From Antedon mediterranea (taxonomy: Eukaryota; Echinodermata; Crinoidea; Comatulida; Antedonidae): a DNA stretch of 64,000 nucleotides. The translations under genes and the position numbers were made by a program. Location of the stretch: assembly GCF_964355755.1 (NCBI RefSeq), contig NC_092672.1, forward strand, positions 6,944,001-7,008,000, read 5' to 3'. How positions within the stretch are numbered: position 1 is the first letter of the stretch; each line of letters starts with the position of its first letter. Below are positions 1-11,561 of this stretch, piece after piece. Under the pieces are notes generated by a model. The model worked only from the letters and a program-made list of their open reading frames with translations, ran no database searches and had not been told where the DNA came from.

Positions 1-1125
1 TTTAAAAGTATAAAATATACACCTTCTTCATTGCTTTTACTTTTTTTTTGCTTGTTTTGCTTCCACTGAAATTGCTTTCCCGCGATTTTCCACTTTTATT
101 GAACCCCTCCCAACAAACGTGCTCATCAAGAGAAGCATTATTTCGCAATCTGCATTACAACACCGTTGAGACGCGCCCCTCTGGGCCGTTCAATCAATAA
201 TTCAAGGTCCATCATTGGTATGACATATTTTGATTGTGAACCAATATGGATTGTATTGATAATTTTCAATTCCAACGTATTATGGTGCCCAACTGCGGCA
301 TGATTGTGTTACTATATAACTGTATTTATGATTGACAATTCTAGGCAAATATATTCAAAAAGTTTGCTTTAAGGTGTCTACGTAATCTCTAGTTCAGTTA
401 CTTAGAAAACCAAACAGTGCAATCAGTTTCCTTATACTAGATAGAATTGAAACTCAATCGGATTTGAACAACATAAAAAATCACTTGCTTATATAGGTCA
501 TCTACATAAGTAAAATATCAGAATGCTAAGGCTGTCATACATTTTTTCGTTTACACATGACTTTATAGACTTGATAAGTGATAATTATTATTAGGCATAT
601 TATCAGTTTAATAAATACCAGTGTTTAAATGTTTCTGCACCAGAAAATAATGTATGCGTCTCTCAAATACCCGTTCAATTTGTCTTTCTTGTCGTCTTTA
701 AGTAAAAACCAATCTCCTCTTGGCAATATGGGGTACTTTAGTTTGTAAGTATAAATTCTTTTTTTTAAACTGACACCATTTAATATTAATTATGATTGGT
801 CAATTATAGTTAATCAATGAATTAAATAATTACGATTGAATTTTAAAATTGGTTATATAGGCCTATAATGGAAATCATGCAATTGCTTGTTTATACAGTT
901 GAGCCTATTAGCATTCCTCGTGGGTATTTACCTGGATTTAAAACACATAATTTTATTTAAATAAATATAAATACAATACAATTTAGCTACGGAGTTTGAT
1001 TTACATATTTATCATAGAAAATAAAATACAACAATTTTAATTATACAGTACAAAAATGTAGCTGTTGTTTTGACTAAGTAAATAACTGAAGAAAATAGAA
1101 ATACAAAATAATAAACATCTTAAGC
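1..1125. other. 3' flank of the Cys-loop gene, no gene seen
   Basis: AT-rich sequence with no reading frame I can support. A minus-strand AATAAA (TTTATT on the plus strand at 952-957) lies about 170 bases past the stop of the Cys-loop gene and is a plausible polyadenylation signal for it. Confidence 0.4.
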
Positions 1126-4100
1126 TTATATAAATATTCCATTAAATACACCAACAGTAACAATTGACACGCAACACATGACTCCGTCAAGAAAACCATT
1201 CAATCCACGACCTTCCCACTCTTTTCTTTCGTTTGTGAAATTATGCTCCGCAAAAACACGTGTTTTTATTCCATCTAAGATGAGACACACCGTGCTTAAC
1301 CCGATGACTGCTAAAAAATACTTTCCTGTATAACAAGAAAAATACATTATTAGAAATGATGATTACAATTAAGGTGGTCATTTATTTATAATCTATAAAT
1401 TTGAGTACATAAATAAAATAATAATAAACTACCTATTTCAGGAATGTTGTCTCCAACTGGAGGTAGAGACAAGACGATTAACTGACTGAAGACAATCTGC
1501 GCAAGTAACACGGTTATTCCATAAGACACTCTTTCTCCAGATTCGTACGGTATGAGAAACATTACACTCATGAGAAATGAGCAAAAATAATATGGAATAA
1601 GATAAAAATGTTTTTGAAATTCGTTCCTTCGTTGTAAAGTGATCGAATATTGTAATGATGCATATGTACTAGACGAATAACGATGCACAGTTCCATTTCC
1701 TTGAACACCGTTTTCAGGCAACTTCCAAATTTCATTCTCAACAAATTCATTCTTTTGATCAACATCAGTTGGAATCGGAATAAAGACAAGTTTGCTGACA
1801 TCATAAGTCCAAGAGATAAATTCCAATACACACGTTTGACGGTCATTAGGATAATTCGTGATATCAATATGACAAAATGTTTGAAGTATAGCTACACTGG
1901 AAAGCCTCGCGCTGCCGTTGTAACATACTTTTACAGGAACACTTTGCATAAAATACGTGTGATCTTTATCTATACTGATTTATTAAAAAAAAAAATATTA
2001 CAATGTTTATTTGATCATAATTAATACTTTTATTTTGACTATGATATTTTGTTTTCCTTTATTTTTAACTGTATAATGTAGTATTGTAATAACACTATAA
2101 TCTAATGTTAATAGATTAATTACCACTAGTATAGAAAAAAACGAAACGTAACCATAATATTCTAAAATATATATTTTCGTCCCCAAAAACGTTCCCTATT
2201 GAGTGAAAAAATATTAAATTACATACTTGTGTAGTAGTACAATATCGGGTACCCAAATTGTATCCTGTGGTACTTTTAGACATTCAACGCCCGTTTCAGC
2301 TAGGTTCCATGAGATAAATTCGTCTTGCCACTCCTATGTTTGCAGAAACAAATTACTATGGGTATTACTTTGTATTATTTAGGATATGCATAGTATTATG
2401 GAACATATCATGATGCTTGAAAACAACATATATGTGATTTCTGCAACGATAAAACCAACAAAAACGAAAAAACTTACCATAGTAATCCAGCCCGACAGTT
2501 CAAGGATTTGCTTTACATCGTCCTACAATAAATACACATTAACAAGAATATATATATTATATAAAAACAAGGCCATACAGATGGCTGCAGTCTCGTGCTC
2601 ATTAGTGTTTACCGACCGACCGACCAACCTACCATCTGACCGAAATTACTGAACATGTTTAAAAATGTTGAAATGTTTTAAAACATTTATATTTTTTTAA
2701 TTTACACGTGCGTAGCCTGTCACTTTTGACGTGCTCGTATAACGTAATTTCGAGTTGAAAAGTAAGTCAAGAAAACAGAAATCGGGCAAAAAGAGTGCGC
2801 AATAACATTTAACGCGCAGTGCGCGCGCAAAAATCTGCGCACTCATGGCAATTTTGTAAACGCTTAAAATTGCCTGAAACGTACTCTTATTTCATCGAAA
2901 ATAAATTGTGAAAATTCTAAGCGCGCGTACGCATTCGTTACATGCGCTACGCACGTAATTGTATTGCCATATGATGAGTTATGCCCTGAAATTTATGAGT
3001 ACCAAATTTTATTTAATTGTGATTTATGGTTGTGAAGATATGATTACAAACGTGATTTCGTTAAATCGTGCGTAGACCGCGTAATTTTTTATTGCGCACC
3101 GTGAAAACATAACCACATCGATTCCTGGCCATAAGGAATATACTGTGAAAAATTGACTTAGCTAGATTAAACTGATATCAAGATAAGGTCAGAAAGCGAT
3201 AAAACGCATAGTGATACCGGACCGACAGACAGACCGACAGACCGACCGACATAGTGAACTATAGAGTCGCGTCCACGCGACTAAAAATGAGAAAAATATA
3301 CTCATGTAAATATCGTACATGTTTAGGCTACTGAATTTAGCTTATGATTGGGACAAAATTGTAGGCAAATATTTTTCAGTTTTAAATTAATGTATATGTT
3401 GTCCTGATCAAGTACAACACATCAACCCTCCGTCATCCACCGCCTTCATATGCAAATGAGCATAAATATGCAAATTAGCTATAAAATCCATATTTTCACG
3501 ATATCTTCTAAACTAAAAATCCATTTATTACAATGTTTGTGGCAAACCCTATTCTTTCAACCCAATGAACACATTGAATGCATTTCCAGCGATCACACAC
3601 CATGTATAACAGGTTCCACTCTTAAAGTAATAATCCATTTATTACAATAGTTGTGAAAACCCTATGTTTTCATACCCAATGAACACATTGCAAGCATTTC
3701 CAGCGATCACATACCATGTATAACAGGTTCCACACTTAAAGTAATAATCCATTTATTACAATAGTTGTGACAAACCCTATGTTTTCATACCCAATGAACA
3801 CATTGAAAGCATTATCAGCCAGGTGAAAGGCAATTTAAGTCACAGTGGAGTGATTTTTGTTTAAACAAGAAATTATCAATAGATTCTAGATAATATCGAA
3901 TAATTGTCATAAAATGGGAGCATAACGGGTTGTCTACAGACCGTTAAACCATTACTGTTGAGTTAATTGAATTGAAGCATATGTCTACTTTCCTTCGGTT
4001 TTGTAATGCCGGCTCGTTCCATTTATATCACAACTCTAATTGTTTCTTTTAAATACAAATGTCACACTATAAAAATACTCCGGTGTTATCAGACTAGAAC

Positions 4101-5312
4101 GTATCTTATTATGTTTTATGAACTTATTTTGATCAGGCAATTCACTTTACAACAACAGTTGAATAGTGAGGATTAATAGATAATAATTTTGAAAAGCAAA
4201 CTTAAAGACTGCTTTCATAAATCATGTCGAAATAATTAACCGAAGAAAATAGGCGACAACGAAATTATAGTACGTTACCAAACAATGATTGAATTAAAAA
4301 TCGAAAGAAGTCACATGCTCGAAACGATTTGGAACAAAACAATATATCTGAATGAAAATAGTTGCTACATTGAAACTTTACAAAAGTTGTGCTAATTAGT
4401 TTGTGTTATTGCTTACACTTTTAAGAGTTTTCTGTAATTAAAAAATGGAAATCTACCCTACATTTGAACAATTGATTTACCATAACTAGGCCTATACTGT
4501 TTATATCAAAACTATATTCTGTCGTTGTTATTAAACATTCTAGTAAAAACATATTGAATTGCGCAAAAGCTAATACTAAATTATTTCTTAAAAATAATCT
4601 TATTTATCAATGTAAGAAAATTTCTGTAAAATGTAAGCATCAAGAATTACAAATTAAAAAAAACTTTGTGTGTTTTTTGTATGTACTTACCAGTTGAATG
4701 ACTTGTGTCAATACAAACGTAGAGTCTATCATAGTGGTAGTATTCTCGTTTGCTACTGGGCGGGTTGTTCGAGCTTTAGGGTACGAGTCAACAAGCTCTT
4801 CCAACAGCATTGCCTTTATACTCGGATTCACGTCCATGTGCATCGTCTCGCCATTTACTATCATTATTAAGACACATTATTTCAAGATTAAAAAACATTG
4901 CCAACAAAAATGATGTCAGTAAAAATCTAAGTTAGAACAAAAAAATATGTTCGGAGTTTGTGGATTCGTTAATCTAAACTTTAAACATCGTAAATATACA
5001 GTACCAGCTGTTAATGATGGAAAGCATACTAAAATAACAAAATATAGTTGTTTATTATTATAATGTGTGATATGTTAAGGTATGATATTGATCAAAGACA
5101 AAAAAACATTTATTTAGATTAGTCGTATGGCCAATTGTAAAACCTATTACTAACTGTATTGTAAATAACTACCGTATTAAACGTATAATGCAGTAAACTA
5201 ACATTGGTATAATATACGGTTTTAAAAACTTACTAGTATTTTGTAAAAGTGCCACTATAAGTAGAAACGGTATGACTGTTTGCAAAGACGTCACAATCAG
5301 TCTATGAAACAT
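1126..5312 (-). CDS. Cys-loop ligand-gated ion channel subunit (nicotinic-like)
   Basis: Six exons on the minus strand: 5312-5234, 4857-4691, 2522-2478, 2333-2227, 1974-1433 and 1325-1126, all with GT-AG borders. They sum to 1140 nt (about 379 residues plus stop) in one continuous frame. Exon 1 is a signal peptide (MFHRLIVTSLQ, then a hydrophobic run). Next come the ligand-binding domain (WVPDIVLLHN; the 13-residue Cys loop in FCHIDITNYPNDRQTC; loop-B Trp in SWTYD), M1, and M2 with GER at its inner end, which in this superfamily goes with cation selectivity. M3 begins GKYFLAVIG and M4 ends at the stop. The 45-bp third exon resembles the short exon common in nicotinic receptor genes. There is no vicinal Cys pair in loop C, so it is not a classical alpha subunit. 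The M3-M4 loop is only about 25 residues, against 80 or more in vertebrate nicotinic subunits. Likely a plasma-membrane cation channel of a pentamer; the ligand is unknown. Confidence 0.88.
3201..3286 (+). repeat. Dispersed ACCGACAGACCGACATAG repeat end
   Basis: A block running from ACGCATAGTGATACCGGACC through short CGACAGAC repeats to CTATAGAGTCGCGTCCACGC. It recurs inverted at 50018-50087 and as shorter versions near 2577-2640 and 23155-23225. It looks like the end of a dispersed non-autonomous element; here it sits in an intron of the Cys-loop gene. Confidence 0.5.
3516..3820. repeat. Three-copy tandem repeat, about 116 bp
   Basis: The segment starting AATCCATTTATTACAAT and containing CCCAATGAACACATTG and CCATGTATAACAGGTTCC occurs about three times at a period of roughly 116 bp, the last copy partial. 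It lies in an intron of the Cys-loop gene and has no coding potential. Confidence 0.75.
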
Positions 5313-6343
5313 GGTTTTTTGGTTAGGTGTTTTTTCCGAAACTTCTCAATGAATAAGGTCTAAAAATGAAGATTTACACACCAAAAAAAAGAGTTGATTA
5401 TTAACCCTAGGCCTACTATATAATAGGGGGCTTGACTAACTCAGAGTAACAATCTAGCTTTTAATTTGACTACCAACAACAAGAAATTAGGCTTAACATT
5501 ACTACTGTATACCTGTGTTAAATTAAATCTAATGAACCTAAATAATGAATGCTGCTCCAAACTGTTACGTCTAAACAGGCAATATCTGTATAATAAATAA
5601 AGTGATTATGAATCTATAAACGAATATATATTTCATAAGAATAAAATGTAGTCGACAATCAGATAAATCTACAACACCATTATCTCAATGAAGTATTGCA
5701 ATTCGACATGTATGTTTTAAAAATGAAACTTAACCCGTAGGAAGCTTATGATGTTTACGATACAGAAAATACAGAACAATTTTAGGCCTAACTAAATACT
5801 AGATAGATTATTTAAAGTATGTGTAACGTTTATTGAATTACTATGGTACATTCAATTACAATATAACCGTTTAACCGTTAAATTAGGTCAAAAAACGTAG
5901 TAGTTTTTTGCTTTAAATCAGTTGTTTCAGGTAAATAATAATAAGTGAATAGGCCTAACTATAATGTGATATTAAAATGACATGTTAAAATCATTTTTTT
6001 CTATTATATCTTTCTCATTAAATAACATTTTGTTCTCTCGAAATATGATGTTGTTTCCGGAAATGCGTCTGATAAAGTCTTATTTTTGCCGTATAAATTT
6101 TAGTTTAATAACATGGTAGTTCAAAACATGACTTTCACAACAACATAACAAATTAGCAAATCTTATTACCTTGTAAATAGGGTGAATATAATTGTCCTGA
6201 TAGGTAAACAATTAATAAATGAATGTTCTACTTACTAAAATAAAAACAGGTTTTTAATCTGGATTGCTACACTGTTTATAAAAAATGATAATTACTAGTT
6301 TATGTAAGGTAAAATCAAACCGAATGATAAGGTGAATGCTTAC

Positions 6344-6425
6344 CAAAAGTTCCAGTTCCTGTTGAGTTCCCACGCTCCTGTGGCGTATTAACCGCAATTC
6401 TATGATTCCAATCGGACCATAGCAT
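6344..6425 (-). other. Possible alternative first exon of the Cys-loop gene
   Basis: On the minus strand an ATG at 6425 opens 27 codons ending TFG at a good donor (TTTTG|gtaagc). The exon would end in phase 1, which matches the start of the Cys-loop gene's second exon at 4857. The peptide (start MLWSDWNHRIAV) is not clearly a signal peptide, unlike the exon at 5312-5234, so this is a weak candidate. Confidence 0.22.
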
Positions 6426-7934
6426 GTAAAGAAAATATGTCGAATAATAGATTATTATTGGAATTTTCCATAATACACTTATGTTTTATTCTAAATTAGC
6501 AGACCGAAAATACACAATAGTGATTTACAACATTTTCAATACAGGCCTATCATGCTAGTCTGTTTATAGATTATTGTGTTAGAATCCAGGTGAACTATAC
6601 ACACAGGAAGCCTCTTTTTGTATAATTTGAATAAACCAGTTCATGCTATTTTTTGTTGTTGCTATTTCAAAGATCACTGTATAGTTATGACCAGGTCGTA
6701 ACAAATGTATAAGCTGTAAATTTAGTATTTATTGAGAAAAAAAATGTAAACTAAATTTGAACTCTCACTTTGACGAGTTCGGGTTATCCGCGAAAATGCA
6801 CATACGTTAAACTATTATGAACGTCGACATTTATTATGCCATCCTATGACATGAATTAAATATGTTTACAGTGCTGAATTGTACCTATATACTGTAATGA
6901 TGAAAATAAGTGACCCAAGTAATTCACGCTTTTGAACATGATGCTGTCATCAACATTTTAAAAATGGTAAATCATGCGAAAGATAATTGATTGACATAGA
7001 CAATATCAAAATATGGGGGGAAAATGTAAAACGAATAAGTGGAGATGCGCTCTATTATTATTAAATGTGATGAACTATGACGAAAGAGAAAAAATCCTAT
7101 ATTTTATATTCGAGTGGCCATACGATGACGTCACAATGTCCGCTATATAAATCCAGGATATTATTATTATTATTATTATATTGATGCATGATCCGATATC
7201 TACAACTCATCTACTTCCAGAATATGTAATAAAAATAAACTTCACCATGTAGTTTAGAAACTATGACTGTTTAAAAAAAGGCATAATTTTGACGAATTTT
7301 TGTACTTTTTCATAAAAAACGCGCGAAGTGCTCGTATGACGTGATTTTAAGTCGAAATTGTTTAAAAGTTGGTAAAATTACTATAAAAGGCTGGAAAAAC
7401 ATAATTCACGCGAAAAAAGATGTTAATAACTGTATGTAAACATATAAAGTTGAACCTTTCATGAAGACACAAAACCTTTAAAATATCAAACAGTTATTTA
7501 TTATTATACAGGTATTTTAATGTTTTAATTCATTTACGTGAATTACTATAACTATACTAAACGTGTGACATGCTAATACAAAAATAATGACTAATATCGC
7601 GATAAGTAATACACAAAGTGTTTGACACACTATACCATTTCTAAAAAGAATGAAACTATCATTATTCACCGTGCATCAAATTCATTATGCATATTAAATT
7701 CTTTAAGTGTCTTAATGAATTTCTTGAACTTTTCTCCTGCTTTGAGCAAGCCTTTTTTTTTTACCCGATTCTATGGCTGTCATCAGACTCAGTATTGTAG
7801 ACTGTAGTCAGTCTACCAGACACCTATCTAACTGTATTTAATAGTACTTTTAATACACGATATCTCTGTCATTAGGTTCCTATCTAGAGACAATGTGTAA
7901 CGTAAAATGTGTATTTAATACTAAATCCAGAATA

Positions 7935-8345
7935 GTAGCAGGCAGAGCCATATATAGAGAGAGTTACGGCATTGCGTTCACAGATTTTAGAAAGTCACGT
8001 GGTGTGCACGCCGGCCATGTTTGTGTCCAACTATGCCTATGTAGCGTATGGAGTCGAGTCATTTGCTTAAAAAATGTATAACATTCACAAGGATTAATTA
8101 TCAAAACAATCAATTTGTTTAAAGGTTTTTGTTAAGATAATAACGAAATTTTAACAAAAACCTTTAAACAAATTGATTGTTTTGATATTAAATTCGATAA
8201 TTAAAGCCTTTTGAACGTTATACATTTTCAAAACAAAAGACTCAACTCCATACGCTACATAGGAAAGTTGGACACAAACACGGCTTCTATTCCATTCAAT
8301 GTCGAAACTCTCTGTATATGGCTCTGGTAGCAGGTGTATCGTACT
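7935..8345. repeat. Long foldback (inverted repeat) element
   Basis: Arms of about 190-200 bp (7935-8134 and 8152-8345) are near-perfect reverse complements around a short AT-rich loop; the inner ends read CAATTTGTTTAAAGG and CCTTTAAACAAATTG. It would form one long hairpin. The open frames seen on both strands here are mirror images caused by the symmetry. It resembles a foldback or MITE-type element and has no coding capacity. Confidence 0.8.
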
Positions 8346-8477
8346 GTCATCATGCAAGAATGGATAGGTGTTTTCCGCCGCTATTAGGCCTTCTAGTCAA
8401 TTATTATTATTGATTATACGAATTGTTCAATCTAATTTTCGATATGATTTTGAAAGAATATCTGTAAACTATGAAGA

Positions 8478-11382
8478 TTATGATTTAGAATTTCTTTTTC
8501 TTGGTCTTCGATAGATCGTCTCTGTTTTACCCTCATTTTTGGCGGACAGTCGTGCAATTGTGAATAAATAGTCACTAAGTCTGAAAAAAAAAGAAGAAAA
8601 TATTCTTAATTACATTATAAACCGCCCACCAATTATTATACTAAGTGCCAATTAAAAATTCAAATATTATATATGTATATACATATAAATCGAAAGGCAA
8701 ATTACTGAAAAAATTACAATGCTATGGGTATCAGAGGCTGGATCTCAATGGAGATAATAAAATAAGCAAAAACCTGAATCAAAATGATAAAAAGCCAGAC
8801 AAAATAGCAGAGCCCTTGGGCAAAACTAGCCCTTCATATATATAACTGGACCATCCTGGTAAAATGATAAAGAATAATTTGAAATTGAAAATGGTGAGAG
8901 GGTATTTTTTAATGTTTTATAATTCCAATGTTGTAAATTTTAAACTAATATTTTTACCTGTTCAGATATCGTCCTACTGTGTCATCTACATTTCCTTCTC
9001 TTACCAATGGCACAATGCTGGATGAAGAAAAAGGTAAATCTACTGATTGTATATTTATAAAAAATATATAATACTGTATGCAGAGAATAAGGTTTTCACA
9101 GACAGAGACCAATCAAAATATTGACCTTTTTCTGCTATAAATCAGATTCTATAGGAATACCACATTTAATAACCAGTCATTTTTATTTCAGATAATTATC
9201 TATCTACTGTCTAGTATGTTTTCATCCATTCTCTCCAATAATTTATTTGTTCTCATTCATAAAAAGTAAAAGGCAGTATACAAATAATACCTGCGTTCGG
9301 CTCGTCTGCAAATGGAGCGTGCAATGTGTAAAGACGAGCTCGTCTTACCGCCGGACTAAAAAAAAGCACAATTTAAGAATAGAAAAATAAAATATTGTAT
9401 GTTTGTATCTATTTTATCAGGCAAAGACATTAAAAGACATAAATATCAGTTAAACTCTCCTATTAAATCAGTATTACTAAGTACAATATATTTTACAAGG
9501 AGGTCACTTTTATATTACACTTACAGGTAAAATAAAGTTTTTTAATGGTGGTAGGTTTGCAGTATGGCTGTCAATCCATTCTTCTAACAGTTCAACTCTG
9601 GAGTCTTCGAATTCTGTACTTTCTAAAAATGAAGAGGTACAGCAAGTGAATTTTAAGTGCTGCATTCAAATAAGTTTGAACAATATACGCAACGAGTTAA
9701 GCATGTTTTTTTGCTAACAAAATTCGAACCTAGCTGTGCTGAACTTTCCTGCAGATCTAACAGTATCAGTAATATTAAATGTTGTATATAGTAATGGCAA
9801 TAGTATTTATGTATTGAAACTAGCAATGACTTACTTAATTGATTATCAGTGGCTAGTTGCCTGGGAGCGGCGATGTTTGAACCTATATCTTGCAGAGCAC
9901 ATTGAATCTACAACATAATATACAGGCATTAGTTCATGAACACATTGTAGCTAGTTACCCGATTCTCAGTGCTTATACTGTATCTGCACATAGAACAATA
10001 TTTGCCCAGTATCATAGAAATATTTGGTAATACAGCATACATTTGTATCACATGTGATGCCTGTATCATGTAAAGTTAGGTTAGGGTTTCGCTTATGGTC
10101 TATGATATTAGGCAATCTTTAAGAAGAAATTCTATTGTTATTTCATTATGATAATGGACAAATAAAGCTTTTCAGTATTCAGTATGTGAAACAATACAGA
10201 ATTTCCTATTTTATGGGAGAAAAGTAGATATACAGTACTGACAATTGGGTGGTGTAGTAGACATAGTATAGGAATACATAGGCATAGTGTATCACAATGT
10301 AGTAAGTATTGCATTTAGTATGAACTATGATGTATGTCATAAATATCTTATTGGAATGAAATAATTTCCTCATTGAAAATCACTCACTGTTTTTTTATTT
10401 TACAAAATGGTATTCAGGTATAAAAAATAAAACAAAATATAGCCTACCTCTTCCAACTGGTTTAAAAAACTATGTTGATTGTCTTCTGCAAATTCTTTGG
10501 CTAATCTGTATAAATTAAAGCACAGCGATTAATAGAAATACACATGAAAAGTTTATTCATAAGAAACACTAAGTTTAAACTTGGGTCAAAGGTCAGTCGC
10601 AAATTCTGCTTTTAAGTTTTCTTTATATTAATAACAGAAGGGCCAAGTAGAGCCAACCCATCGGAATAATAAGGTTTATGTTACTGATATAAAAGAAAAG
10701 ATTTTCTATGTACAATTTGTATATATATATAGTTTGTAATTAGATCAACCTTTAAAAATAAAAAGAAAAACATTCTGTATACCCAATTGCTGATGATAAC
10801 TCATCCGTAGTACCAAGTGCATTGAATATGTCATCATCTTTTGGTCTGCGATCACCTAATAGAGTGGCGGAGGTGCCTGTAATATATTGAAAAACGAAAA
10901 CATTATTTTCTCACTTTTTACAATGCTTTTGTATTTGATGAATAGAGCAGTTCAGAATTTTTAATTGGATTATTTTTATCATACCTTTGTCACCAGTTTT
11001 TGTGTATATTTTGAAGCTTTGGGAATCTGTGCTGAAAAAATTAAAATTCCTATTAAAAACAAAATCATTAAAATGCAATTACAGCTCTTCAGGGCAGTTC
11101 TAGTACATTTTAGCGTGCCAATCGAGACGAATCTCAACACGACAATTAAATCAGAATCACTCTCTATAAATTACTGGCCTGCGCAATGCTGGTTGGGCTC
11201 ACTGAACCGGTTCCAGGACGATTCGGCCCTGTTAGTAAGTAGTAAGTAGGCCTAGGCCTACCTAGCCTAGTTAGCCCTCTTGTGCCTATATGCAATTACC
11301 TGTTAAATTTATGTGTACATCTTATAGATACACATGTATATAATCTATAAGTTGTTGTGAAAGATATTCTTTTTAGAGACAT
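8478..11382 (-). CDS. MMAB: Cob(I)alamin adenosyltransferase, mitochondrial
   Basis: Nine minus-strand exons: 11382-11300, 11031-10985, 10876-10783, 10505-10448, 9907-9835, 9622-9525, 9355-9291, 9017-8958 and 8580-8478. They total 681 nt, giving about 226 residues (human MMAB has 250). The enzyme transfers adenosyl from ATP to cob(I)alamin in mitochondria, making the cofactor of methylmalonyl-CoA mutase. Diagnostic motifs in order: [88 protein letters not shown] and [11 protein letters not shown]. All are hallmarks of the PduO-type family. Exon 1 encodes a basic, Ser/Thr-rich start ([16 protein letters not shown]) that fits a mitochondrial targeting peptide; that exon is the least certain. 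The gene is head to head with RAD51D. Confidence 0.93.
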
Positions 11383-11561
11383 TATAAGCCAAAAAATTAA
11401 TAATTGATATTATAGGGGAGACTCTCAGGTCAGCAGGTACGTGTATAATTATAAACATAACAAACTACAACGCCCTCTAGGCAACAAACACATAACATGT
11501 GTGGACGACGTGAAAAAAAAAACAACAAAACGATGATGAGCGGCAATGTTTAAAAATAAAA
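11383..11561. promoter_or_regulatory. Shared bidirectional promoter MMAB / RAD51D
   Basis: Only 179 bp separate the proposed start codons of the two divergent genes, so both core promoters and 5' leaders must lie here, unless either gene has upstream non-coding exons. No TATA box is obvious. A short upstream frame (ATGATGAGC then stop) begins at 11533, just before the RAD51D start, and could lower its translation. Confidence 0.6.

Larger units (their letters stand above)
5313..8477. other. Region between Cys-loop gene and MMAB
   Basis: About 3.2 kb with no gene I can support, apart from a possible alternative first exon at 6344-6425 and a foldback element at 7935-8345. A short ATT microsatellite lies near 7161-7182. 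Confidence 0.5.

Noticed and set aside
7893-8357. Open frames on both strands near 8 kb
   Set aside because: Mirror images from a foldback element.
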